Below are positions 47,766 to 60,409 of a stretch of 64,000 bases of DNA, one piece after another. This stretch comes from Bubalus kerabau (lineage: Eukaryota; Chordata; Mammalia; Artiodactyla; Bovidae). A model generated the notes under the pieces. The model worked only from the letters and a program-made list of their open reading frames with translations, was not told the origin of the DNA and made no database searches. The position numbers and the translations under genes were made by a program. The number at the start of each line of letters is the position of its first letter. The stretch's first letter is position 1. The stretch is taken from positions 2,447,812-2,511,811 of the forward strand of contig NW_026577903.1 in NCBI RefSeq assembly GCF_029407905.1. Direction: 5' to 3'.

Positions 47766-49170
47766 GTGTTGTGCCTTCACCCACAGGGTTGCCTTCGAAG
47801 AGGGGTCCGGGCCTCGGGTCCTTCTCAAGAGCGGACCGGGGAATCGGGGGCGTTCGGCCTGTGGCCCCACCCACGTGGCTCGTCTCGAATTTCCTCGTGA
47901 GACCGGCCTCATCCTGAGGTGCGCCGGGAAGGCCGGGAACCCCTTCCAGACCACGCAGGGGAATCGCCTCTCCTGTCGCGATCAGGAGGGGAGAAGGGGC
48001 TCAGAGGAAGCGGTGCCGGGACCCTCGGTGTTCCCCTCGGGGGAACCCGGCGTGTCGGGGGACTTTTGGGGGTCGCAGGAAGGCTGTCAGGGACCGTCTC
48101 GCCCTTCAGGGCGGAACAGGGGACTTCCCTTGAGACGCCGTCGCGGGCAAGGGCCTCATCTTGCCAAGCGGTGGGAACCACGTGGTTTTTCTCGAGTTGC
48201 GGCGGCATTCTCGAGTTACGACGGGGATCTCAGCCTTCCCCTTGGGTTGGCCCTGGGAAGCCCAATCTTCCCCTCGGGTTGCGAGGGAAAGCTGGGGGTG
48301 GCGCTCGAGTCACTGCAGGGCCTAAGAGACCTCACCTAAGCGTGTGTCCGGGACCTAATTTTCCTCTCCAGGGAAGGCAGGGATCTCGGGGTTGCATTCC
48401 AGGCTCCCCCGGGGAGTCAGGCCTCGTCTCGAGGGGAAGCCAAGGACTCCGCTCTCCTCTCGAGTCGCGACGCGGGTCTCTTGGAGCCCCCTGAGCGGCC
48501 TCAAGGGAGTCCAGCCTCCTCTTCCGTTTGGAGAGAGGACCCGGGATTGCTCTCCAGGCCATGCAGGAAAAGAAGGCCCTCAGCTCGCGAGGACGGGGGC
48601 GTCTCAGGGGTTTCCTCGAGCTGCGGCGCCCGTGGGGGTTTTCTCCCGAGGCACGACGAGGATCTCAGGGAGCCTCTCGTGCGGCGCCAGGGAAGTCAGG
48701 TCTCCATGCGCGTGGCGAGGGGGAGCGCGTCCTGGCTCTCGAGTCACGGGAGGGGACTAGGGCCTCGAGACGCGTTGAAGAAGGACTCTCGAGGTCTTTG
48801 TCGGGGGGCGGCGGGAAACCCTCGTGTCCCTCGCCTTCTGCCGGGGACCTTAGGGAGCTTCCCAGGGTGCCTCTGAGAGGCGAGGGATCCTGTGGAGGTG
48901 GCGGGGCCCCTCGGGACTCCGCTGGGTCTGGCGCAACGGAAGAGGGCCTCACCTCGAGGGGAGGCAGGCACCTCAGGCTTCCTCTGCGTTTCGGACTCCG
49001 ACCGCAGGGTCCCTGCAGAGTTGGGACAGGAGAGTCAGGCCTCGTCTTGTCTGAGGAAGGGAACCCCGCTGGCCTCTCGAGTTGCTCAGGGGGTCTCAGG
49101 CCCCTCGTCGAGCTGTGTGTGGAACCCGCGGGTCTTTGCGGACGATGCACGGGGGTGGCAGTGCCCCTTC
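47766..49170. repeat. Satellite unit 35
   Basis: T at u712, G at u1092; same type as units 30 and 32. Confidence 0.95.
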
Positions 49171-50575
49171 GTGTTGTGCCTTCACCCACAGGGTTGCCTT
49201 CGAAGAGGGGTCCGGGCCTCGGGTCCTTCTCAAGAGCGGACCGGGGAATCGGGGGTGTTCGGCCTGTGGCCCCACCCACGTGGCTCGTCTCGAATTTCCT
49301 CGTGAGACCGGCCTCATCCTGAGGTGCGCCGGGAAGGCCGGGAACCCCTTCCAGACCACGCAGGGGAATCGCCTCTCCTGTCGCGATCAGGAGGGGAGAA
49401 GGGGCTCAGAGGAAGCGGTGCCGGGACCCTCGGTGTTCCCCTCGGGGGAACCCGGCGTGTCGGGGGACTTTTGGGGGTCGCAGGAAGGCTGTCAGGGACC
49501 GTCTCGCCCTTCAGGGCGGAACAGGGGACTTCCCTTGAGACGCCGTCGCGGGCAAGGGCCTCATCTTGCCAAGCGGTGGGAACCACGTGGTTTTTCTCGA
49601 GTTGCGGCGGCATTCTCGAGTTACGACGGGGATCTCAGCCTTCCCCTTGGGTTGGCCCTGGGAAGCCCAATCTTCCCCTCGGGTTGCGAGGGAAAGCTGG
49701 GGGTGGCGCTCGAGTCACTGCAGGGCCTAAGAGACCTCACCTAAGCGTGTGTCCGGGACCTAATTTTCCTCTCCAGGGAAGGCAGGGATCTCGGGGTTGC
49801 ATTCCAGGCTCCCCCGGGGAGTCAGGCCTCGTCTCGAGGGGAAGCCAAGGACTCCGCTCTCCTCTCGAGTCGCGACGCGGGGCTCTTGGAGCCCCCTGAG
49901 CGGCCTCAAGGGAGTCCAGCCTCCTCTTCCGTTTGGAGAGAGGACCCGGGATTGCTCTCCAGGCCATGCAGGAAAAGAAGGCCCTCAGCTCGCGAGGACG
50001 GGGGCGTCTCAGGGGTTTCCTCGAGCTGCGGCGCCCGTGGGGGTTTTCTCCCGAGGCACGACGAGGATCTCAGGGAGCCTCTCGTGCGGCGCCAGGGAAG
50101 TCAGGTCTCCATGCGCGTGGCGAGGGGGAGCGCGTCCTGGCTCTCGAGTCACGGGAGGGGACTAGGGCCTCGAGACGCGTTGAAGAAGGACTCTCGAGGT
50201 CTTTGTCGGGGGGCGGCGGGAAACCCTCGTTTCCCTCGCCTTCTGCCGGGGACCTTAGGGAACTTCCCAGGGTGCCTCTGAGAGGCGAGGGATCCTGTGG
50301 AGGTGGCGGGGCCCCTCGGGACTCCGCTGGGTCTGGCGCAACGGAAGAGGGCCTCACCTCGAGGGGAGGCAGGCACCTCAGGCTTCCTCTGCGTTTCGGA
50401 CTCCGACCGCAGGGTCCCTGCAGAGTTGGGACAGGAGAGTCAGGCCTCGTCTTGTCTGAGGAAGGGAACCCCGCTGGCCTCTCGAGTTGCTCAGGGGGTC
50501 TCAGGCCCCTCGTCGAGCTGTGTGTGGAACCCGCGGGTCTTTGCGGACGATGCACGGGGGTGGCAGTGCCCCTTC
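49171..50575. repeat. Satellite unit 36
   Basis: T at u86 (49256), shared only with units 33 and 45. G at u712, T at u1061, A at u1092. Full length, without the deletion of unit 33. Confidence 0.95.
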
Positions 50576-51980
50576 GTGTTGTGCCTTCACCCACAGGGTT
50601 GCCTTCGAAGAGGGGTCCGGGCCTCGGGTCCTTCTCAAGAGCGGACCGGGGAATCGGGGGCGTTCGGCCTGTGGCCCCACCCACGTGGCTCGTCTCGAAT
50701 TTCCTCGTGAGACCGGCCTCATCCTGAGGTGCGCCGGGAAGGCCGGGAACCCCTTCCAGACCACGCAGGGGAATCGCCTCTCCTGTCGCGATCAGGAGGG
50801 GAGAAGGGGCCCAGAGGAAGCGGTGCCGGGACCCTCGGTGTTCCCCTCGGGGGAACCCGGCGTGTCGGGGGACTTCTGGGGGTCGCAGGAAGGCTGTCAG
50901 GGACCGTCTCGCCCTTCAGGGCAGAACAGGGGACTTCCCTTGAGACGCCGTCGCGGGCAAGGGCCTCATCTTGCCAAGCGGTGGGAACCACGTGGTTTTT
51001 CTCGAGTTGCGGTGGCATTCTCGAGTTACGACGGGGATCTCAGCCTTCCCCTTGGGTTGGCCCTGGGAAGCCCAATCTTCCCCTCGGGTTGCGAGGGAAC
51101 GTTGGGGGTGGCGCTCGAGTCACTGCAGGGCCTAAGAGACCTCACCTAAGCGTGTGTCCGGGACCTAATTTTCCTCTCCAGGGAAGGCAGGGATCTCGGG
51201 GTTGCATTCCAGGCTCCCCCGGGGAGTCAGGCCTCGTCTCGAGGGGAAGCCAAGGACTCCGCTCTCCTCTCGAGTCGCGACGCGGGTCTCTTGGAGCCCC
51301 CTGAGCGGCCTCAAGGGAGTCCAGCCTCCTCTTCCGTTTGGAGAGAGGACCCGGGATTGCTCTCCAGGCCATGCAGGAAAAGAGGGCCCTCAGCTCGCGA
51401 GGACGGGGGCGTCTCAGGGGTTTCCTCGAGCTGCGGCGCCCGTGGGGGTTTTCTCCCGAGGCGCGACGAGGATCTCAGGGAGCCTCTCGTGCGGCGCCAG
51501 GGAAGTCAGGTCTCCATGCGCGTGGCGAGGGGGAGCGCGTCCTGGCTCTCGAGTCACGGGAGGGGACTAGGGCCTCGAGACGCGTTGAAGAAGGACTCTC
51601 GAGGTCTTTGTCGGGGGGCGGCGGGAAACCCTCGTTACCCTCGCCTTCTGCCGGGGACCTTAGGGAACTTCCCAGGGTGCCTCTGAGAGGCGAGGGATCC
51701 TGTGGAGGTGGCGGGGCCCCTCGGGACTCCGCTGGGTCTGGCGCAACGGAAGAGGGCCTCACCTCGAGGGGAGGCAGGCACCTCAGGCTTCCTCTGCGTT
51801 TCGGACTCCGACCGCAGGGTCCCTGCAGAGTTGGGACAGGAGAGTCAGGCCTCGTCTTGTCTGAGGAAGGGAACCCCGCTGGCCTCTCGAGTTGCTCAGG
51901 GGGTCTCAGGCCCCTCGTCGAGCTGTGTGTGGAACCCGCGGGTCTTTGCGGACGATGCACGGGGGTGGCAGTGCCCCTTC
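50576..51980. repeat. Satellite unit 37 (diverged)
   Basis: It carries many changes: C at 50811, C at u301, A at 50923, T at 51013, C at u525, T at 51102, G at 51384, G at 51463 and a two-base change at 51636-51637 (CTCGTTACC). T at u712. It begins the most diverged block. Confidence 0.95.
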
Positions 51981-53384
51981 GTGTTGTGCCTTCACCCACA
52001 GGGTTGCCTTCGAAGAGGGGTCCGGGCCTCGGGTCCTTCTCAAGAGCGGACCGGGGAATCGGGGGCGTTCGGCCTGTGGCCCCACCCACGTGGCTCGTCT
52101 CGAATTTCCTCGTGAGACCGGCCTCATCCTGAGGTGCGCCGGGAAGGCCGGGAACCCCTTCCAGACCACGCAGGGGAATCGCCTCTCCTGTCGCGATCAG
52201 GAGGGGAGAAGGGGCTCAGAGGAAGCGGTGCCGGGACCCTCGGTGTTCCCCTCGGGGGAACCCGGCGTGTCGGGTGCTTTCGGGGGTCGCAGGAAGGCTG
52301 TCAGGGACCGTCTCGCCCTTCAGGGCGGAACAGGGGACTTCCCTTGAGACGCCGTCGCGGGCAAGGGCCTCATCTTGCCAAGCGGTGGGAACCACGTGGT
52401 TTTTCTCGAGTTGCGGCGGCATTCTCGAGTTACGACGGGGATCTCAGCCTTCCCCTTGGGTTGGCCCTGGGAAGCCCAATCTTCCCCTCGGGTTGCGAGG
52501 GAACGCTGGGGCTGGCGCTCGAGTCACTGCAGGGCCTAAGAGACCTCACCTAAGCGTGTGTCCGGGACCTAATTTTCCTCTCCAGGGAAGGCAGGGATCT
52601 CGGGGTTGCATTCCAGGCTCCCCCGGGGAGTCAGGCCTCGTCTCGAGGGGAAGCCAAGGACTCCGCTCTCCTCTCGAGTCGCGACGCGGGTCTCTTGGAG
52701 CCCCCTGAGCGGCCTCAAGGGAGTCCAGCCTCCTCTTCCGTTTGGAGAGAGGACCCGGGATTGCTCTCCAGGTCATGCAGGAAAAGAAGGCCCTCAGCTC
52801 GCGAGGACGGGGGCGTCTCAGGGGTTTCCTCGAGCTGCGGCGCCCGTGGGGGTTTTCTCCCGAGGCACGACGAGGATCTCAGGGAGCCTCTCGTGCGGCG
52901 CCAGGGAAGTCAGGTCTCCATGCGCGTGGCGAGGGGGAGCGCGTCCTGGCTCTCGAGTCACGGGAGGGGACTAGGGCCTCGAGACGCGTTGAAGAAGGAC
53001 TCTCGAGGTCTTTGTCGGGGGGCGGCGGGAAACCCTCGTTTCCCTCGCCTTCTGCCGGGGACCTTAGGGAACTTCCCAGGGTGCCTCTGAGAGGCGAGGG
53101 ATCCTGTGGAGGTGGCGGGGCCCCTCGGGACTCCGCTGGGTCTGGCGCAACGGAAGAGGGCCTCACCTCGAGGGGAGGCAGGCACCTCAGGCTTCCTCTG
53201 CGTTTCGGACTCCGACCGCAGGGTCCCTGCAGAGTTGGGACAGGAGAGTCAGGCCTCGTCTTGTCTGAGGAAGGGAACCCCGCTGGCCTCTCGAGTTGCT
53301 CAGGGGGTCTCAGGCCCCTCGTCGAGCTGTGTGTGGAACCCGCGGGTCTTTGCGGACGATGCACGGGGGTGGCAGTGCCCCTTC
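51981..53384. repeat. Satellite unit 38 (1,404 bp, diverged)
   Basis: A compound patch near 52275-52281 reads CGGGTGCTTTCGGGGG where CGGGGGACTTTTGGGGG is usual (one base lost, two substituted). Also C at u525, private C at 52512, T at 52773, T at u712 and T at 53040. Confidence 0.95.
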
Positions 53385-54789
53385 GTGTTGTGCCTTCACC
53401 CACAGGGTTGCCTTCGAAGAGGGGTCCGGGCCTCGGGTCCTTCTCAAGAGCGGACCGGGGAATCGGGGGCGTTCGGCCTGTGGCCCCACCCACGTGGCTC
53501 GTCTCGAATTTCCTCGTGAGACCGGCCTCATAATGAGGTGCGCCGGGAAGGCCGGGTACCCCTTCCAGACCACGCAGGGGAATCGCCTCTCCTGTCGCGA
53601 TCAGGAGGGGAGAAGGGGCTCAGAGGAAGCGGTGCCGGGACCCTCGGTGTTCCCCTCGGGGGAACCCGGCGTGTCGGGGGACTTTTGGGGGTCGCAGGAA
53701 GGCTGTCAGGGACCGTCTCGCCCTTCAGGGCAGAACAGGGGACTTCCCTTGAGACGCCGTCGCGGGCAAGGGCCTCATCTTGCCAAGCGGTGGGAACCAC
53801 GTGGTTTTTCTCGAGTTGCGGCGGCATTCTCGAGTTACGACGGGGATCTCAGCCTTCCCCTTGGGTTGGCCCTGGGAAGCCCAATCTTCCCCTCGGGTTG
53901 CGAGGGAAAGCTGGGGGTGGCGTTCGAGTCACTGCAGGGCCTAAGAGACCTCACCTAAGCGTGTGTCCGGGACCTAATTTTCCTCTCCAGGGAAGGCAGG
54001 GATCTCGGGGTTGCATTCCAGGCTCCCCCGGGGAGTCAGGCCTCGTCTCGAGGGGAAGCCAAGGACTCCGCTCTCCTCTCAAGTCGCGACGCGGGTCTCT
54101 TGGAGCCCCCTGAGCGGCCTCAAGGCAGTCCAGCCTCCTCTTCCGTTTGGAGAGAGGACCCGGGATTGCTCTCCAGGCCATGCAGGAAAAGAAGGCCCTC
54201 AGCTCGCGAGGACGGGGGCGTCTCAGGGGTTTCCTCGAGCTGCGGCGCCCGTGGGGGTTTTCTCCCGAGGCACGACGAGGATCTCAGGAAGCCTCTCGTG
54301 CGGCGCCAGGGAAGTCAGGTCTCCATGCGCGTGGCGAGGGGGAGCGCGTCCTGGCTCTCGAGTCACGGGAGGGGACTAGGGCCTCGAGACGCGTTGAAGA
54401 AGGACTCTCGAGGTCTTTGTCGGGGGGCGGCGGGAAACCCTCGTGTCCCTCGCCTTCTGCCGGGGACCTTAGGGAACTTCCCAGGGTGCCTCTGAGAGGC
54501 GAGGGATCCTGTGGAGGTGGCGGGGCCCCTCGGGACTCCGCTGGGTCTGGCGCAACGGAAGAGGGCCTCACCTCGAGGGGAGGCAGGCACCTCAGGCTTC
54601 CTCTGCGTTTCGGACTCCGACCGCAGGGTCCCTGCAGAGTTGGGACAGGAGAGTCAGGCCTCGTCTTGTCTGAGGAAGGGAACCCCGCTGGCCTCTCGAG
54701 TTGCTCAGGGGGTCTCAGGCCCCTCGTCGAGCTGTGTGTGGAACCCGCGGGTCTTTGCGGACGATGCACGGGGGTGGCAGTGCCCCTTC
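53385..54789. repeat. Satellite unit 39 (diverged)
   Basis: AA replaces CC at 53532-53533. Other changes are T at 53557 (makes GGTACC), A at 53732, T at 53923, A at 54081 (destroys a CTCGAG), C at 54126 and A at 54289. T at u712, A at u1092. Confidence 0.95.
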
Positions 54790-56194
54790 GTGTTGTGCCT
54801 TCACCCACAGGGTTGCCTTCGAAGAGGGGTCCGGGCCTCGGGTCCTTCTCAAGAGCGGACCGGGGAATCGGGGGCGTTCGGCCTGTGGCCCCACCCACGT
54901 GGCTCGTCTCGAATTTCCTCGTGAGACCGGCCTCATCCTGAGGTGCGCCGGGAAGGCCGGGAACCCCTTCCAGACCACGCAGGGGAATCGCCTCTCCTGT
55001 CGCGATCAGGAGGGGAGAAGGGGCTCAGAGGAAGCGGTGCCGGGACCCTCGGTGTTCCCCTCGGGGGAACCCGGCGTGTCGGGGGACTTCTGGGGGTCGC
55101 AGGAAGGCTGTCAGGGACCGTCTCGCCCTTCAGGGCGGAACAGGGGACTTCCCTTGAGACGCCGTCGCGGGCAAGGGCCTCATCTTGCCAAGCGGTGGGA
55201 ACCACGTGGTTTTTCTCGAGTTGCGGCGGCATTCTCGAGTTACGACGGGGATCTCAGCCTTCCCCTTGGGTTGGCCCTGGGAAGCCCAATCTTCCCCTCG
55301 GGTTGCGAGGGAAAGCTGGGGGTGGCGCTCGAGTCACTGCAGGGCCTAAGAGACCTCACCTAAGCGTGTGTCCGGGACCTAATTTTCCTCTCCAGGGAAG
55401 GCAGGGATCTCGGGGTTGCATTCCAGGCTCCCCCGGGGAGTCAGGCCTCATCTCGAGGGGAAGCCAAGGACTCCGCTCTCCTCTCGAGTCGCGACGCGGG
55501 GCTCTTGGAGCCCCCTGAGCGGCCTCAAGGGAGTCCAGCCTCCTCTTCCGTTTGGAGAGAGGACCCGGGATTGCTCTCCAGGCCATGCAGGAAAAGAAGG
55601 CCCTCAGCTCGCGAGGACGGGGGCGTCTCAGGGGTTTCCTCGAGCTGCGGCGCCCGTGGGGGTTTTCTCCCGAGGCACGACGAGGATCTCAGGGAGCCTC
55701 TCGTGCGGCGCCAGGGAAGTCAGGTCTCCATGCGCGTGGCGAGGGGGAGCGCGTCCTGGCTCTCGAGTCACGGGAGGGGACTAGGGCCTCGAGACGCGTT
55801 GAAGAAGGACTCTCGAGGTCTTTGTCGGGGGGTGGCGGGAAACTCTCGTGTCCCTCGCCTTCTGCCGGGGACCTTAGGGAGCTTCCCAGGGTGCCTCTGA
55901 GAGGCGAGGGATCCTGTGGAGGTGGCGGGGCCCCTCGGGACTCCGCTGTGTCTGGCGCAACGGAAGAGGGCCTCACCTCGAGGGGAGGCAGGCACCTCAG
56001 GCTTCCTCTGCGTTTCGGACTCCGACCGCAGGGTCCCTGCAGAGTTGGGACAGGAGAGTCAGGCCTCGTCTTGTCTGAGGAAGGGAACCCCGCTGGCCTC
56101 TCGAGTTGCTCAGGGGGTCTCAGGCCCCTCGTCGAGCTGTGTGTGGAACCCGCGGGTCTTTGCGGATGATGCACGGGGGTGGCAGTGCCCCTTC
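54790..56194. repeat. Satellite unit 40 (mosaic)
   Basis: C at u301 and A at u661 are otherwise found together only in unit 3. T at 55833 and 55844 are otherwise seen only in units 31 and 43. T at u1378 (56167) is otherwise seen only in units 29 and 41. G at u712 and u1092; private T at 55949. It looks like a recombinant at the edge of the 16,858-bp duplication. Confidence 0.95.
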
Positions 56195-57599
56195 GTGTTG
56201 TGCCTTCACCCACAGGGTTGCCTTCGAAGAGGGGTCCGGGCCTCGGGTCCTTCTCAAGAGCGGACCGGGGAATCGGGGGCGTTCGGCCTGTGGCCCCACC
56301 CACGTGGCTCGTCTCGAATTTCCTCGTGAGACCGGCCTCATCCTGAGGTGCGCCGGGAAGGCCGGGAACCCCTTCCAGACCACGCAGGGGAATCGCCTCT
56401 CCTGTCGCGATCAGGAGGGGAGAAGGGGCTCAGAGGAAGCGGTGCCGGGACCCTCGGTGTTCCCCTCGGGGGAACCCGGCGTGTCGGGGGACTTTTGGGG
56501 GTCGCAGGAAGGCTGTCAGGGACCGTCTCGCCCTTCAGGGCGGAACAGGGGACTTCCCTTGAGACGCCGTCGCGGGCAAGGGCCTCATCTTGCCAAGCGG
56601 TGGGAACCACGTGGTTTTTCTCGAGTTGCGGCGGCATTCTCGAGTTACGACGGGGATCTCAGCCTTCCCCTTGGGTTGGCCCTGGGAAGCCCAATCTTCC
56701 CCTCGGGTTGCGAGGGAAAGCTGGGGGTGGCGCTCGAGTCACTGCAGGGCCTAAGAGACCTCACCTAAGCGTGTGTCCGGGACCTAATTTTCCTCTCCAG
56801 GGAAGGCAGGGATCTCGGGGTTGCATTCCAGGCTCCCCCGGGGAGTCAGGCCTCGTCTCGAGGGGAAGCCAAGGACTCCGCTCTCCTCTCGAGTCGCGAC
56901 GCGGGTCTCTTGGAGCCCCCTGAGCGGCCTCAAGGGAGTCCAGCCTCCTCTTCCGTTTGGAGAGAGGACCCGGGATTGCTCTCCAGGCCATGCAGGAAAA
57001 GAAGGCCCTCAGCTCGCGAGGACGGGGGCGTCTCAGGGGTTTCCTCGAGCTGCGGCGCCCGTGGGGGTTTTCTCCCGAGGCACGACGAGGATCTCAGGGA
57101 GCCTCTCGTGCGGCGCCAGGGAAGTCAGGTCTCCATGCGCGTGGCGAGGGGGAGCGCGTCCTGGCTCTCGAGTCACGGGAGGGGACTAGGGCCTCGAGAC
57201 GCGTTGAAGAAGGACTCTCGAGGTCTTTGTCGGGGGGCGGCGGGAAACCCTCGTGTCCCTCGCCTTCTGCCGGGGACCTTAGGGAGCTTCCCAGGGTGCC
57301 TCTGAGAGGCGAGGGATCCTGTGGAGGTGGCGGGGCCCCTCGGGACTCCGCTGGGTCTGGCGCAACGGAAGAGGGCCTCACCTCGAGGGGAGGCAGGCAC
57401 CTCAGGCTTCCTCTGCGTTTCGGACTCCGACCGCAGGGTCCCTGCAGAGTTGGGACAGGAGAGTCAGGCCTCGTCTTGTCTGAGGAAGGGAACCCCGCTG
57501 GCCTCTCGAGTTGCTCAGGGGGTCTCAGGCCCCTCGTCGAGCTGTGTGTGGAACCCGCGGGTCTTTGCGGATGATGCACGGGGGTGGCAGTGCCCCTTC
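56195..57599. repeat. Satellite unit 41
   Basis: T at u712, G at u1092, T at u1378 (57572); counterpart of unit 29. Confidence 0.95.
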
Positions 57600-59004
57600 G
57601 TGTTGTGCCTTCACCCACAGGGTTGCCTTCGAAGAGGGGTCCGGGCCTCGGGTCCTTCTCAAGAGCGGACCGGGGAATCGGGGGCGTTCGGCCTGTGGCC
57701 CCACCCACGTGGCTCGTCTCGAATTTCCTCGTGAGACCGGCCTCATCCTGAGGTGCGCCGGGAAGGCCGGGAACCCCTTCCAGACCACGCAGGGGAATCG
57801 CCTCTCCTGTCGCGATCAGGAGGGGAGAAGGGGCTCAGAGGAAGCGGTGCCGGGACCCTCGGTGTTCCCCTCGGGGGAACCCGGCGTGTCGGGGGACTTT
57901 TGGGGGTCGCAGGAAGGCTGTCAGGGACCGTCTCGCCCTTCAGGGCGGAACAGGGGACTTCCCTTGAGACGCCGTCGCGGGCAAGGGCCTCATCTTGCCA
58001 AGCGGTGGGAACCACGTGGTTTTTCTCGAGTTGCGGCGGCATTCTCGAGTTACGACGGGGATCTCAGCCTTCCCCTTGGGTTGGCCCTGGGAAGCCCAAT
58101 CTTCCCCTCGGGTTGCGAGGGAAAGCTGGGGGTGGCGCTCGAGTCACTGCAGGGCCTAAGAGACCTCACCTAAGCGTGTGTCCGGGACCTAATTTTCCTC
58201 TCCAGGGAAGGCAGGGATCTCGGGGTTGCATTCCAGGCTCCCCCGGGGAGTCAGGCCTCGTCTCGAGGGGAAGCCAAGGACTCCGCTCTCCTCTCGAGTC
58301 GCGACGCGGGTCTCTTGGAGCCCCCTGAGCGGCCTCAAGGGAGTCCAGCCTCCTCTTCCGTTTGGAGAGAGGACCCGGGATTGCTCTCCAGGCCATGCAG
58401 GAAAAGAAGGCCCTCAGCTCGCGAGGACGGGGGCGTCTCAGGGGTTTCCTCGAGCTGCGGCGCCCGTGGGGGTTTTCTCCCGAGGCACGACGAGGATCTC
58501 AGGGAGCCTCTCGTGCGGCGCCAGGGAAGTCAGGTCTCCATGCGCGTGGCGAGGGGGAGCGCGTCCTGGCTCTCGAGTCACGGGAGGGGACTAGGGCCTC
58601 GAGACGCGTTGAAGAAGGACTCTCGAGGTCTTTGTCGGGGGGCGGCGGGAAACCCTCGTGTCCCTCGCCTTCTGCCGGGGACCTTAGGGAGCTTCCCAGG
58701 GTGCCTCTGAGAGGCGAGGGATCCTGTGGAGGTGGCGGGGCCCCTCGGGACTCCGCTGGGTCTGGCGCAACGGAAGAGGGCCTCACCTCGAGGGGAGGCA
58801 GGCACCTCAGGCTTCCTCTGCGTTTCGGACTCCGACCGCAGGGTCCCTGCAGAGTTGGGACAGGAGAGTCAGGCCTCGTCTTGTCTGAGGAAGGGAACCC
58901 CGCTGGCCTCTCGAGTTGCTCAGGGGGTCTCAGGCCCCTCGTCGAGCTGTGTGTGGAACCCGCGGGTCTTTGCGGACGATGCACGGGGGTGGCAGTGCCC
59001 CTTC
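57600..59004. repeat. Satellite unit 42
   Basis: T at u712, G at u1092; counterpart of unit 30. Confidence 0.95.
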
Positions 59005-60409
59005 GTGTTGTGCCTTCACCCACAGGGTTGCCTTCGAAGAGGGGTCCGGGCCTCGGGTCCTTCTCAAGAGCGGACCGGGGAATCGGGGGCGTTCGGCCTG
59101 TGGCCCCACCCACGTGGCTCGTCTCGAATTTCCTCGTGAGACCGGCCTCATCCTGAGGTGCGCCGGGAAGGCCGGGAACCCCTTCCAGACCACGCAGGGG
59201 AATCGCCTCTCCTGTCGCGATCAGGAGGGGAGAAGGGGCTCAGAGGAAGCGGTGCCGGGACCCTCGGTGTTCCCCTCGGGGGAACCCGGCGTGTCGGGGG
59301 ACTTTTGGGGGTCGCAGGAAGGCTGTCAGGGACCGTCTCGCCCTTCAGGGCGGAACAGGGGACTTCCCTTGAGACGCCGTCGCGGGCAAGGGCCTCATCT
59401 TGCCAAGCGGTGGGAACCACGTGGTTTTTCTCGAGTTGCGGCGGCATTCTCGAGTTACGACGGGGATCTCAGCCTTCCCCTTGGGTTGGCCCTGGGAAGC
59501 CCAATCTTCCCCTCGGGTTGCGAGGGAAAGCTGGGGGTGGCGCTCGAGTCACTGCAGGGCCTAAGAGACCTCACCTAAGCGTGTGTCCGGGACCTAATTT
59601 TCCTCTCCAGGGAAGGCAGGGATCTCGGGGTTGCATTCCAGGCTCCCCCGGGGAGTCAGGCCTCGTCTCGAGGGGAAGCCAAGGACTCCGCTCTCCTCTC
59701 GAGTCGCGACGCGGGGCTCTTGGAGCCCCCTGAGCGGCCTCAAGGGAGTCCAGCCTCCTCTTCCGTTTGGAGAGAGGACCCGGGATTGCTCTCCAGGCCA
59801 TGCAGGAAAAGAAGGCCCTCAGCTCGCGAGGACGGGGGCGTCTCAGGGGTTTCCTCGAGCTGCGGCGCCCGTGGGGGTTTTCTCCCGAGGCACGACGAGG
59901 ATCTCAGGGAGCCTCTCGTGCGGCGCCAGGGAAGTCAGGTCTCCATGCGCGTGGCGAGGGGGAGCGCGTCCTGGCTCTCGAGTCACGGGAGGGGACTAGG
60001 GCCTCGAGACGCGTTGAAGAAGGACTCTCGAGGTCTTTGTCGGGGGGTGGCGGGAAACTCTCGTGTCCCTCGCCTTCTGCCGGGGACCTTAGGGAGCTTC
60101 CCAGGGTGCCTCTGAGAGGCGAGGGATCCTGTGGAGGTGGCGGGGCCCCTCGGGACTCCGCTGGGTCTGGCGCAACGGAAGAGGGCCTCACCTCGAGGGG
60201 AGGCAGGCACTTCAGGCTTCCTCTGCGTTTCGGACTCCGACCGCAGGGTCCCTGCAGAGTTGGGACAGGAGAGTCAGGCCTCGTCTTGTCTGAGGAAGGG
60301 AACCCCGCTGGCCTCTCGAGTTGCTCAGGGGGTCTCAGGCCCCTCGTCGAGCTGTGTGTGGAACCCGCGGGTCTTTGCGGACGATGCACGGGGGTGGCAG
60401 TGCCCCTTC
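59005..60409. repeat. Satellite unit 43
   Basis: G at u712, T at 60048, T at 60059, G at u1092, T at 60211; the same set as unit 31. Confidence 0.95.

Larger units (their letters stand above)
50576..54789. repeat. Diverged island within the array (units 37-39)
   Basis: These three consecutive units hold about two dozen changes not seen in flanking units, including two compound changes (51636-51637 and 52275-52281) and a dinucleotide change (53532-53533). C at u525 links units 37 and 38 to units 8, 10, 13, 16 and 17. Confidence 0.75.
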
